In this document: in pieces, positions 1-8,536 of the stretch
Numbering within the stretch: position 1 is the first letter of the stretch
How the letters are laid out: the number at the start of each line of letters is the position of its first letter
DNA from: Chitinophaga sp. CF118
Lineage (GTDB): Bacteria > Bacteroidota > Bacteroidia > Chitinophagales > Chitinophagaceae
Assembly: GCF_900112615.1 (NCBI RefSeq)
Contig: NZ_FOMK01000002.1
Location: 558,001 to 622,000 of the forward strand
Direction of reading: 5' to 3'
Length of the DNA: 64,000 bases
Program-made: the position numbers and the translations under genes
The notes under the pieces: generated by a model
The model's database searches: none
Told to the model about the DNA's origin: nothing
What the model saw: the letters and a program-made list of their open reading frames with translations, nothing else

Positions 1-1
1 T

Positions 2-319
2 CTGAAACATATCCTGCTAAACCTGTTGGGCAATGCGATCAAATTTTCCCCCAAGAATGCAGTAATCAGAGTTAATACCAAACATACTGGCAAAGAGCTG
101 ATTTTAACCGTTCAGGATAAAGGAATGGGTATTTCTGCTGAAGATCAGCAACATCTGTTCGAGCGTTTCTTCAGGGGTGGCAATGTAAGTAATATACAGG
201 GAACCGGATTAGGACTCCATATAGTTAGTAAATATGCAGAACTGATGAACGGACAGATTACCTGTAACAGTGAAATAAATGAAGGCACTATCTTTACTAT
301 AATATTCCAGCAAGCATAA
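2..319 (+). CDS. Sensor histidine kinase, C-terminal fragment (cut by window edge)
   Basis: Only the ATP-binding (HATPase_c) end of a sensor kinase is in view. The reading frame is open from base 2, so the first ATG in view (base 26) is internal. Visible boxes are the N box (NLLGNAIKFSP), G1 (DKGMGI), F box (FERFF) and G2 (GTGLGL), and the protein ends about 20 residues after the last. The histidine and any sensor domain lie outside the window. The next gene, a response regulator, begins 15 bases downstream on the same strand, so the two are probably a cotranscribed two-component pair. The ligand and signal cannot be inferred. Confidence 0.93.
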   Translation: MKHILLNLLGNAIKFSPKNAVIRVNTKHTGKELILTVQDKGMGISAEDQQHLFERFFRGGNVSNIQGTGLGLHIVSKYAELMNGQITCNSEINEGTIFTIIFQQA

Positions 320-334
320 TTAAAAGACATTACG

Positions 335-1393
335 ATGAAAACAATCCTGCTCATAGAAGATAATGATGAGATCCGTGAAAATACGGCGGAAATACTGGAA
401 CTTGCAAACTATAAGGTTATTACAGCAGAGAATGGTAAAACCGGTGTGGAACTGGCATTATTACATAATCCTCAACTGGTTGTATGTGATATCATGATGC
501 CTGTACTGGATGGATATGGCGTGTTACACCTGTTACAGAAACATCCGGAAGTAGAAGATATCCCTTTCATTTTCCTGACAGCTAAAAGCGAACGCAGTGA
601 TTTTCGTAAAGGCATGGAAATGGGTGCTGATGATTACATTACCAAACCATTTAGTGGTACAGATCTGCTGAATGCCGTAGAAAGAAGACTCAAAAAAGCC
701 GAACTAAAACAACAACAATTACCAGCAGATATGGAAGGCCTTCAGCAATTACTGCTAACCGCAACAGGAAGCAATCCTTTAAAAAAACTCATGGAGGAGG
801 GCAATATAGATCGTTTTAAAAAGAAACAACTTATCTACCAGGAAGGAAACCGGCCTGCAAGCCTCTACTATATACAAAAAGGCAAGGTAAAAACCTATAA
901 GGTGAATAATGATGGGAAAGAGCTGGCAGTGAATCTTTATAACAGCGGAGACTTTCTGGGATATGTAGCACTTCTGGAAGGCAGCAATTATCATGAGAAT
1001 GCTGAAGCATTGGAAGCATGTGAGTTAACAGCCATTCCCCGGGAAGACTTTGAAACACTGATCAATAATAACCGGGATGTTGCCCAGCAGTTTATCCGTT
1101 TGCTTGCAAAGAACATCTCGGAGAAAGAACAGCAGTTGTTACACCTGGCATATAGCTCCCTGCGTAAAAAAGTAGCGGAGGCCCTCTTGTTCCTGAAAAA
1201 GAAATACCATCAGGCTGCAGACGAACCTTTCTCCATTGATATGTCCCGTGAAAACCTGGCAACGATAGCAGGCACTGCTACTGAATCCATGATTCGTACA
1301 CTGGGGGATTTCCGCGATGAGAAACTGCTGGAAATAAAACAAGGGGTGATTACAATACTGAATGAACAGAAACTTGCAAACCTTGTAAACTGA
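335..1393 (+). CDS. Response regulator with CRP/FNR-type output (REC-cNMP-HTH)
   Basis: An N-terminal receiver domain (about residues 1-120) carries the phosphoacceptor Asp52 in CDIMMP, an acidic pair near residue 9 and a Lys in the TKPF motif. A linker leads to a cyclic-nucleotide-binding-like beta-roll (about 150-265, with YIQKGKVKTY and NSGDFLGYVALL) and a C-terminal CRP-type winged helix (about 275-350, with SRENLATIAGTATESMIRTL). It is a phosphorylation-controlled DNA-binding regulator in the cytoplasm. The adjacent kinase is its likely partner. Whether the beta-roll binds a nucleotide is not evident, since many proteins with this architecture use it only for dimerisation. Targets are unknown. 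Confidence 0.92.
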   Translation: MKTILLIEDNDEIRENTAEILELANYKVITAENGKTGVELALLHNPQLVVCDIMMPVLDGYGVLHLLQKHPEVEDIPFIFLTAKSERSDFRKGMEMGADDYITKPFSGTDLLNAVERRLKKAELKQQQLPADMEGLQQLLLTATGSNPLKKLMEEGNIDRFKKKQLIYQEGNRPASLYYIQKGKVKTYKVNNDGKELAVNLYNSGDFLGYVALLEGSNYHENAEALEACELTAIPREDFETLINNNRDVAQQFIRLLAKNISEKEQQLLHLAYSSLRKKVAEALLFLKKKYHQAADEPFSIDMSRENLATIAGTATESMIRTLGDFRDEKLLEIKQGVITILNEQKLANLVN

Positions 1394-1477
1394 CAAAAAT
1401 CATTTTTCCTGCTGACGCAAGTTCTGTGTAGCGGCTCCGGAGCTGTTTATCTTTACAACTGATAAGATAGATTAGCA

Positions 1478-1879
1478 ATGGAAGATCTGCACAATGTTTT
1501 AAATATTTGTATAAAACAGCTGGCAATACTGGAGAACCAGAATATTGCACTAAAAACGCAGCTGGCCCACATCCTTAAATACCATTTTGACCGCTCATTG
1601 CTGGAAACGCTGGAATACTTCCACACTGCTTTCCTCCAGCAGGATACCCGTTTTGAAGCATTACGCAGTGAAATCTCTTTACAGCAGACCTGGCTTGGCC
1701 AACCTTATACTGATACTGTTAACAAGGACAATATATACAGGCACCAGCAACACATCTATGAAAAGCTGGGCCAAATGGAAAAGGACGTACAACGCTTAAT
1801 GTCCGTTTTCAATGATTATTTGCAGGTTCACTTCTCCAATATCGCACTCAATATTCCCTCCACTATCAATAAGCTTTGA
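1478..1879 (+). CDS. Hypothetical all-alpha protein
   Basis: 133 residues, strongly predicted helical from composition, with heptad-like leucines in the first 35 residues (LNICIKQLAILENQNIALK) and again around 90-115. There is no signal peptide, membrane segment or recognisable catalytic motif. It stands alone between the response regulator and the MauE-like gene, about 65-85 bases from each, so it may have its own promoter. I do not recognise the family. It could be a small coiled-coil adaptor, but that is only a guess. It is accepted as a gene because of its length, coding-like composition and lack of any competing frame. Confidence 0.7.
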   Translation: MEDLHNVLNICIKQLAILENQNIALKTQLAHILKYHFDRSLLETLEYFHTAFLQQDTRFEALRSEISLQQTWLGQPYTDTVNKDNIYRHQQHIYEKLGQMEKDVQRLMSVFNDYLQVHFSNIALNIPSTINKL

Positions 1880-1944
1880 TAATCTATTTGAAAAGGATGT
1901 CGACAAATTAAAAATATATACTATATTGCCATCACCTTAATCCT

Positions 1945-2352
1945 ATGCCAAGAAAAACGTTCATCGACATTATTTGTGCCTTGCTGATATTCCTATTCAT
2001 ATATACAGGTATCAGTAAATTATTAGATTATAATACTTTCAGACGGCAGTTGGGGCAGTCTCCCTTCATTACTTTTTATGCACCCCTGTTAGCCTGGATG
2101 TTACCGCTAGGCGAAATTATTATTGCCGGCATGCTGTCGTTTAACCGTACCCGTTTATCCGGTTTATATCTTTCCTTTTTCCTGTTATGTCTTTTCACGT
2201 TTTACCTGGGGGCTATGTTACAACTGAGCTACTATATCCCTTGTTCCTGCGGAGGAGTATTACAATCCCTATCATGGCAGGCACATATTATTTTAAACAT
2301 TGCCTTTATTCTGCTGGCTGCTGTAGGGACATTATTACAGCCAAAAAAATAA
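1945..2352 (+). CDS. MauE/DoxX-like integral membrane protein
   Basis: 135 residues with four hydrophobic segments (about 7-25, 45-63, 72-92 and 112-130). A Cys-Ser-Cys-Gly-Gly motif (Cys100 and Cys102) lies just before the last helix, which is the typical position in MauE-type proteins. MauE proteins are inner-membrane components linked to disulfide or redox maturation of periplasmic proteins, and in Bacteroidota they often sit beside small exported peptides. Here the next gene encodes exactly such a peptide with two cysteines. A redox role toward it is inference. The start is the first ATG in frame and begins directly before the first membrane helix. Confidence 0.82.
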   Translation: MPRKTFIDIICALLIFLFIYTGISKLLDYNTFRRQLGQSPFITFYAPLLAWMLPLGEIIIAGMLSFNRTRLSGLYLSFFLLCLFTFYLGAMLQLSYYIPCSCGGVLQSLSWQAHIILNIAFILLAAVGTLLQPKK

Positions 2353-2451
2353 TTACGTACTTCCATTTTACCTATAGGCACTAACAATAACAGGAGTAGC
2401 CGAAAACCTGCAGAATAGAGTAGGCATATCACTATACTTTAAATTATAACC

Positions 2452-2670
2452 ATGAAAAAGATGTTATCCATCACATTTCTGGCAGCAGTGATTGCTGCCG
2501 GTACCGCCTTTGCAGGTAAATTAGATTCTACTACTCAGTGGATGTTAAATAATGACGCCATCGTTGTTGGTTTACAGAGCGAAATCAAAACTGTATATTG
2601 CCCCGGAGCAAACAATGCACAATGTGCGATCATGGTCGAAGCGCCATATACGCTGATCAGAAAACCGTAA
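2452..2670 (+). CDS. Small exported two-cysteine protein (DUF6520-like)
   Basis: 72 residues: a clear Sec signal peptide (MKK, hydrophobic core, cleavage after AFA near residue 21) followed by a mature segment of about 50 residues. It has only two cysteines, seven residues apart (CPGANNAQC), close to the C terminus. Size, leader and cysteine placement resemble the DUF6520 family of small Bacteroidota periplasmic proteins, but assignment by eye is tentative. It lies 99 bases after the MauE-like gene and is followed by a stem-loop. The two cysteines could form a disulfide handled by the neighbouring membrane protein; this is inference. Confidence 0.75.
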   Translation: MKKMLSITFLAAVIAAGTAFAGKLDSTTQWMLNNDAIVVGLQSEIKTVYCPGANNAQCAIMVEAPYTLIRKP

Positions 2671-2700
2671 TTATCTTTTATTACTTAAGGGGGAACTAAA

Positions 2701-2729
2701 GGCTCTGTCAGAGAGCTCCTGACAGGGCC
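2701..2729 (+). terminator. Stem-loop after the small exported protein
   Basis: An 11-bp stem with one U-G wobble (GGCTCTGTCAG pairing with CTGACAGGGCC) closes a 7-base loop, followed by a weak T-containing stretch. It sits between the 72-residue peptide gene and the downstream anchored protein, so it may be a partial terminator that sets a high peptide-to-downstream transcript ratio. Confidence 0.55.
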
Positions 2730-2765
2730 GGGTTCTTTATTCCAGGGACACACTTGTAATTTATC

Positions 2766-3833
2766 ATGAGACGTATTTATTATTTAGCAGCATTACTGTT
2801 GACTGCATTCTTTATCATCGCAATACTTGTTTATACCGCAGATTTCCCCAATAAACATAAGAACGGGTTTAACAGGCATTACCTGCAGCATGCGGTAGCT
2901 CCATTAGCAAATATCCCTACTGAAGGAATCATACAAGGTATTTCCGGTGCAACTGTTACCCAATTCTTTTTCTCCACCGGCGACCCTGAAAAAATAATTA
3001 CTACCAATCACCAGCTACAGGAGAAAAAACTTATTACCCTTCATATAGATGCAAAAGATGTGATCCACACTTCCTTTTTTACAGAAGTAGATTCGCCATT
3101 CATATACGTGTATGCATATAATCTGCCAGCTATTTTCACGGGGGATATACATACCGGTACTACCACTAAAAAACTATTGCCTCCAGGTGCTTTTTCCAAT
3201 GCGCATTCACTTGGTAAGGGTACATTTATATTACGCAAACTAAGTACTAAAATACCTGATCAGTTTTTTATAAAAGCCAGCACGAATTCAGATAGCATTA
3301 CTACAGAAGATCATTTGTCTGCATTACATTATGATGGAGGAATGAGTACAGACGGATTATTGCATTATGATACAAGTACACATATTTTTACCTTCCTGTA
3401 TTATTACAACAACTCCTATATCTCTTTTGACAGTATACTACGGCCTGCAGGTAGTGGACATACTATTGATACCTTCAGTCATTTCAGATTTGAGTTGTCC
3501 GGTAAAACAGCTACAACAAAACACGTGTATACCGCCGAGGGACCTGATCATATGATAAATGCCGCCAGTTGTGTTTATAAAGGTAATTTATATGTACGGT
3601 CAACACTGAAAGCAGATAATGATAGTGATACTGCTTATGAAAAGAATATAGTGATTGATATGTACAATTTACAAACCCATGAATACCTCGGTAGTTTTTA
3701 TCTACCGGGAGATCCCAGAGAAAAAATCAATAAGCTGGCTATTTTTGATGATGTGCTCCTGGTACATTGTAAAAACCAGATACGTGCCTGGATGCTGCAT
3801 GTTACTAATATCCGGCATTTTGAGTCAGATTAG
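2766..3833 (+). CDS. Membrane-anchored extracytoplasmic protein of unknown function
   Basis: 355 residues with one N-terminal hydrophobic segment (about 5-24) that lacks a clear cleavage or lipobox site, so it is probably a signal anchor. The rest is beta-rich with recurring aromatic strand-like stretches (FIYVYAY, FTFLYYY, NLYVRSTL), as in beta-propeller-like proteins of this phylum. No enzyme motif was seen. It is the third gene of the MauE/small-peptide group and may be its extracytoplasmic partner. Its 3' end overlaps the convergent SusD gene by 29 bases, and an inverted repeat just beyond (TCCCGTTCC/GGAACGGGA, 3843-3866) could terminate it from within the susD coding region. Confidence 0.7.
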   Translation: MRRIYYLAALLLTAFFIIAILVYTADFPNKHKNGFNRHYLQHAVAPLANIPTEGIIQGISGATVTQFFFSTGDPEKIITTNHQLQEKKLITLHIDAKDVIHTSFFTEVDSPFIYVYAYNLPAIFTGDIHTGTTTKKLLPPGAFSNAHSLGKGTFILRKLSTKIPDQFFIKASTNSDSITTEDHLSALHYDGGMSTDGLLHYDTSTHIFTFLYYYNNSYISFDSILRPAGSGHTIDTFSHFRFELSGKTATTKHVYTAEGPDHMINAASCVYKGNLYVRSTLKADNDSDTAYEKNIVIDMYNLQTHEYLGSFYLPGDPREKINKLAIFDDVLLVHCKNQIRAWMLHVTNIRHFESD

Positions 3834-5154
3834 GATTTCTGTCCCGTTCCTGTTTGGGAACGGGATATAAGGTATCTGTAAGTGTCCAGTAAGGTTTTAT
3901 TACTTTCAATACCGTATCAATACGGCCGTTACGTTGCAGGGTTAACCAACGGTCGCCCCATTCGGTAAACAACTCAACTTTTCGTTCTTTTTCAACGGCC
4001 AGCAGACAGTTTTCCTTAGTAAGATCAGAAGGGAGATCTGTCAGCCCGGCGTAATGCCTTATAATATTAAGATCCGCCACTGCTCCCGAAATATCATCCT
4101 GATGACACCGGGCTTCTGCCCTTATCAGATATAATTCTGCAATGCGTAATACCATTACATACTCAGCATCATCACTTGTGGAGATCGTATTCTTCTTGTA
4201 TTTATAAGGATAATAATACAGGCCGCCTGCGTAAGTAAAAGAACTCGTCCATTTTGTTTTGCGGAGGTCTCCTGGCTCAAAGGCATTCATAAAATCAGTA
4301 GTAAACGGATAATTAGAATACCCGTCACTGACTGGTATAAATGTTTGTCCGGCGTAAGTATAACCATCTTTCATCCAGAATTGCAGAATAGCTGATTGGC
4401 TATTCTTAAAGAAAACGCTGTCCGGCTGTGTATTTGGAAACATACCGGAGTTAATGACAAGGGCTGCATTTTTTTCTGCTTCTGCCCAGTTTCTCCATTG
4501 GAGATACACTCTTGCAAGCATAGCTATTGCCGCCCATTTATTGGCACGTACCTTTTCATTACTGCGGTAAGTAGCAGATAACAGCAGAGACGCTATCTCC
4601 AGATCGGACATCATCTGTTTATAAATATCTGCTACTGGTGCACGTGCAGCCAATTCCGTCTGGTTTATATCTGTAGAAGTAATTAATGGCACATCTCCCC
4701 AATTGCTGACCAGGTAATAATAGCAGAAGGCCCGCAGGAATCTCGTTTCACCAATTAGCTGCATTTTTTTTTCCGCAGAAATGTTTGATGATACTAATCC
4801 TTCAAGAATCGCATTTGCTCTGTAAATAGCTTTATAAAAATCACGCCAGGTGTATAATATTAATATATCATCGACCGGAATCGCATTATTTACGAAGCGC
4901 ATGTGTGAAGTGTTGAGCGTGGTCAATTCATCTGCAGTCATTCCGTTGATAAAGAAAAGCGCACTACTGGTATATCGTCCGCTCAATACATAATAGATAT
5001 CGGCTACAGCAGCATCTGCCAGTTCATCATTTCCCAATACCAGATCTGCCGGCAGTTCACTTGCAGGTGTATCTACTGTAATTAACTTTTTACAGGCAAC
5101 TGGTATCAGCAGCAGGCAATATATTATGTACAAAAAATACTTGTGACTATTCAT
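3805..5154 (-). CDS. RagB/SusD family nutrient-uptake lipoprotein
   Basis: 449 residues with an SPII leader ending in Cys21 (LIPVAC) and SusD hallmarks: ADAAVADIYYVLSG near the N terminus, helical repeats with YRANAILEGL, FLRAFCYYYLVSNWGDVPLI, and the C-terminal RIAELYLIRAEA and ERKVELFTEWGDRW motifs. SusD proteins are surface lipoproteins that cap a SusC channel and capture oligomeric substrate. It begins 9 bases after the SusC gene and is the last gene of a sigma-FecR-SusC-SusD locus. The substrate cannot be told from sequence, and no carbohydrate-active enzyme is nearby. The 3' end overlaps the convergent gene. Confidence 0.95.
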   Translation of the reverse strand: MNSHKYFLYIIYCLLLIPVACKKLITVDTPASELPADLVLGNDELADAAVADIYYVLSGRYTSSALFFINGMTADELTTLNTSHMRFVNNAIPVDDILILYTWRDFYKAIYRANAILEGLVSSNISAEKKMQLIGETRFLRAFCYYYLVSNWGDVPLITSTDINQTELAARAPVADIYKQMMSDLEIASLLLSATYRSNEKVRANKWAAIAMLARVYLQWRNWAEAEKNAALVINSGMFPNTQPDSVFFKNSQSAILQFWMKDGYTYAGQTFIPVSDGYSNYPFTTDFMNAFEPGDLRKTKWTSSFTYAGGLYYYPYKYKKNTISTSDDAEYVMVLRIAELYLIRAEARCHQDDISGAVADLNIIRHYAGLTDLPSDLTKENCLLAVEKERKVELFTEWGDRWLTLQRNGRIDTVLKVIKPYWTLTDTLYPVPKQERDRNPNLTQNAGY

Positions 5155-5163
5155 AAGGCAAAC

Positions 5164-8100
5164 TCAGAGCGTTAATTGTATACCGGTAGTAATGATTTTT
5201 AATGGCGGCAGAGCAAGCTGTGTTTCAGGATCGGCTCCCTGATAAGCTGTAACAGTAACCAGGTTCTGCGTTTGTACATATACCCTGCACAACTGTAACT
5301 GCAGGCGTTTCAGCCAGCTACCCGGCAGATTGTATGAGAGAGACAGGTTCCTCAGCCGCATATAAGAAGCATCTCCATAACCTGCGTCAGATGTTCTCAT
5401 ATTCTCATTCATTTCGTAAATAGGATCTCCTGGTGTGGCGGTTGCCCGTGGTACAACAGTTACATCTCCGGGCATACGCCAGCGCGATAGTGCCCCGCTG
5501 GTTTCATTCTTCATCTGGCCAGGTGTGTTCACCGTTATTTGTCCCTGTTGTTTTACAAACTGCCAGAAGAAACTCAGGCTGAAACCATTGTAAGAAAAAT
5601 CATTGTTAATACCTCCATAATACTCCGGATCTCTTTTTGAGATCGTTATATAATCGTCGCCACTGGATAAATTGCCATCTTTATTGATATCTGTAAACAC
5701 CGCTGCACCAGTCTCACTATTCACACCAGCAAAATGGTATCCCCTTACAATATTGAGTGGTTGCCCAATCACATAAGAGCTGGCATAGGAAGAAGCGGCC
5801 AGTTTATCAAATGCGCGGAGTTTATTGCTAAAGAATGAAAGGTTCCAACCGCTGGACCAGCTAAAACGATGCTGGCTGATATTACTGGTGGTTAGTTCAA
5901 ACTCCCATCCGGTATTTTCCACTATCGCAGACCGGTTAGCCTGATAACTGGTAAAGCCGGTGATACTAGCCAATTGATATCCCACCAGTTGATTAGTGCT
6001 GCTATTTTTATACTTTGCTACAGAAAAGAAGATACGGTCCTTTAAAAAACCCAGTTCTATAGCGGCTTCTATTTTACGATTCTCTTCCCAGCTATATTTA
6101 TTATTAGCGATGCGTAATGGCATGTAGGTACTGTTCCCCTGGTAAATGCCATTCACACCATAGTTACTCATATACTGATAGTCGGGAATCTGATCATTAC
6201 CGGTAATCCCCATACTCATCCTCAGCTTACCAAAACTTAGCAGTGATTGTTCCTTCATAAAGGATTCTCCTGTAAAAATCCAGGCCAGGCCGAGGGCACC
6301 AAAATCACCGAATTGTCTGCCAGGACCAAAGCGCGAAGATCCATCCCTCCGATAACTTGCATTCAGAATATATTTGCCTTGCCAGTCGTATGTTAAACGG
6401 GTAAAGAAAGAAATGTACCTGTACAGGATGTGGCCATCAGGCCTCCTTATTATAGTATCAGCATCGAAAAGATTCCCCAGCATATTTTCATTTGCATAGC
6501 CCTGTCCTTCTGCATATGCACTTCTGTTATTACTCTGCTGCCAGGTACCTCCTACCAGCGCATGCAGGCTTCCACGTGCGATCCGCAGTGTATAGTCGGC
6601 CTGTGGTTCTACGATATATAATTTACGTTCGTTTTCTGCAAAACGTGTAAAGCTGAAGATGGCACTCTGCGGATGCTGTGTAGACTTTGGAAAGGTGAAT
6701 ACCTGTTGCATCATGATATCAGCAAAGCCCATACTTGTTTTCAAATTTAATCCTGGTAGCAGGCGGTAACGCAGTACCACATTACTCAGCAGGTTGTTGG
6801 TTTTGCTGTTGGCCTGCTGACGCATGTAAGCCTCCGGATTATCCTGTGATGCTCCCCAGAACAGGCCACCTGCCGAATCATATAGCGGGTAATCAGGCGG
6901 CTGGTTATAAAAAGGAAATACATCATTGGCAATACTCTTATTTTTATCGCCGGTAAAACTTCCGGAAAATGATGCTTCAAACTGCTGATCTTTAGAATGA
7001 TGCAGGATACTCAGATGCCCGCCACCCCGGCGATACGCCAGAGGAGCAGAGAGTACGGTTCCTTCCTTGTAAAAATTACCACCGGCAAAAAAGGTAGTAT
7101 TACTATTACCACCGGAGAATGAAATCTGTGCATTGGTGATGTGCGCAATGCCACCCGTTAGTTGCTTCTGCCAATTTACATTCCTCATTGTATCCCATAC
7201 CAGCAGATCAGGCGCTTCTGTCACAGTTGGTATTCTGCCATCATTAGCAAATGCTTCCCTGCGCATGGTCAGATATTGCTTTGTATCCAGCATAGGTATG
7301 TGGTTGCTCGTTTGTCCTGCACCTGAATAAATATTAATGTCTAATTTATTCTCGCCACACCTTCCTTTTTTTGTGGTAATCAACACTACTCCATTAGCCC
7401 CTCTCGAGCCATAGATAGCCGTAGCATCTGCATCTTTTAAAATGTCGATACTTTCTATATCAGAAGGATTAATGCTGTTAAACGGGCTGATTTGCTTAAT
7501 TGCACCTGATAGTTCATCCAGGTTATTTAATGGGGTTATATCAAAAGGAACACCATCTATAATGAATAACGGATCATTACCGGCAGCAATCGAATTGCGT
7601 CCGCGTATATATAATTTCACCTGTGCTCCCGGCAAACCATTGGTGTTCGTAACCAGTACACCTGCTATCTGCCCTTGTAAGGCCCCCAATGGATTCGCAA
7701 CGGGTTGCTGACTGATCTGCTTTGCAATAATCCTGCTGACCGATCCTGTAAGCAACCGGCGACTGCTCGCACCATAACCGATTACAACGGCAGCATCCAG
7801 ACTGTTTACTGCTTCCAGTAACCGGATTTTATGTAAACCAGTACCAGCTAATACAGTATCTCTGGAAATGAACCCCATTGATGAGATATGTAATAATGCA
7901 GCATTAGCTTGCTCCAGGGAAAACTGTCCTTCATTACCGGAAGTAACACCCCGGGATGTACCCTTTATAATGATAGTAGCACCAGGCAAAGGCGTGCCAG
8001 CAGATGTGAGGATTATACCACTGATAGTTGCAGTCACTGAATCTTTCTGCGGTGGTACAGGTGAGATATTTTTCCTTTGCAGGAAAATTCGTCTGTCCTG

Positions 8101-8400
8101 CTGATGCCAGGTAATATTTTTATCCTTTAAAATATAGGCTAGTACATCTTTCCACGGTACATGTTTAAAGTGTATCCCTACTTTTGCAGATACATCCAGG
8201 ATATCATTATCAAATACAAAGTAATAGCCTGTTTGTATTTCTATTGTTTTTAAAATACCTGATAAGGGTATGTGATTGCTGTTGATTGTAATGCGGATAT
8301 TATTCTTACCTGTCTGGGCATCAACGGCTACCGGAAACAAGGATAAGAATAAAATGAAAAGGGATCCATAAGCGTTACAAACATGCTTGACCATCTGCAA
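5164..8400 (-). CDS. SusC/RagA TonB-linked outer membrane transporter with STN domain
   Basis: 1078 residues: a signal peptide, a secretin/TonB short N-terminal (STN) domain (about 33-110), a carboxypeptidase-D-like domain (about 125-200, TPLPGATIIIKGTSRG), a plug with the SusC signature (AVVIGYGA, GNDPLFIIDGVPFD, DIESIDILKDADATAIYGSR) and a C-terminal beta-barrel. It imports SusD-captured substrate with TonB energy. The STN domain normally contacts a FecR anti-sigma protein, which is encoded directly upstream at 8537-9736. About 136 bases separate the two, leaving room for a sigma-dependent promoter. The cognate sigma gene is defective, so expression may be altered. Confidence 0.96.
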   Translation of the reverse strand: MQMVKHVCNAYGSLFILFLSLFPVAVDAQTGKNNIRITINSNHIPLSGILKTIEIQTGYYFVFDNDILDVSAKVGIHFKHVPWKDVLAYILKDKNITWHQQDRRIFLQRKNISPVPPQKDSVTATISGIILTSAGTPLPGATIIIKGTSRGVTSGNEGQFSLEQANAALLHISSMGFISRDTVLAGTGLHKIRLLEAVNSLDAAVVIGYGASSRRLLTGSVSRIIAKQISQQPVANPLGALQGQIAGVLVTNTNGLPGAQVKLYIRGRNSIAAGNDPLFIIDGVPFDITPLNNLDELSGAIKQISPFNSINPSDIESIDILKDADATAIYGSRGANGVVLITTKKGRCGENKLDINIYSGAGQTSNHIPMLDTKQYLTMRREAFANDGRIPTVTEAPDLLVWDTMRNVNWQKQLTGGIAHITNAQISFSGGNSNTTFFAGGNFYKEGTVLSAPLAYRRGGGHLSILHHSKDQQFEASFSGSFTGDKNKSIANDVFPFYNQPPDYPLYDSAGGLFWGASQDNPEAYMRQQANSKTNNLLSNVVLRYRLLPGLNLKTSMGFADIMMQQVFTFPKSTQHPQSAIFSFTRFAENERKLYIVEPQADYTLRIARGSLHALVGGTWQQSNNRSAYAEGQGYANENMLGNLFDADTIIRRPDGHILYRYISFFTRLTYDWQGKYILNASYRRDGSSRFGPGRQFGDFGALGLAWIFTGESFMKEQSLLSFGKLRMSMGITGNDQIPDYQYMSNYGVNGIYQGNSTYMPLRIANNKYSWEENRKIEAAIELGFLKDRIFFSVAKYKNSSTNQLVGYQLASITGFTSYQANRSAIVENTGWEFELTTSNISQHRFSWSSGWNLSFFSNKLRAFDKLAASSYASSYVIGQPLNIVRGYHFAGVNSETGAAVFTDINKDGNLSSGDDYITISKRDPEYYGGINNDFSYNGFSLSFFWQFVKQQGQITVNTPGQMKNETSGALSRWRMPGDVTVVPRATATPGDPIYEMNENMRTSDAGYGDASYMRLRNLSLSYNLPGSWLKRLQLQLCRVYVQTQNLVTVTAYQGADPETQLALPPLKIITTGIQLTL

Positions 8401-8536
8401 ATTTTATGGTACTTATATAGTTGGCTGAACAGCAAAACGCCGGAACTAAAAGTAAGGCATTTAATGCAAAATGCATAATACGTCAACACTCACAATAGTT
8501 GTGATGAAGATAACCCGGTCAATATTAAACCGTTAT

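Noticed and set aside
3839..3868. Hairpin as a dedicated terminator
   Set aside because: The inverted repeat lies inside the susD coding region, so it may be a coding coincidence. It is mentioned under the upstream gene only.
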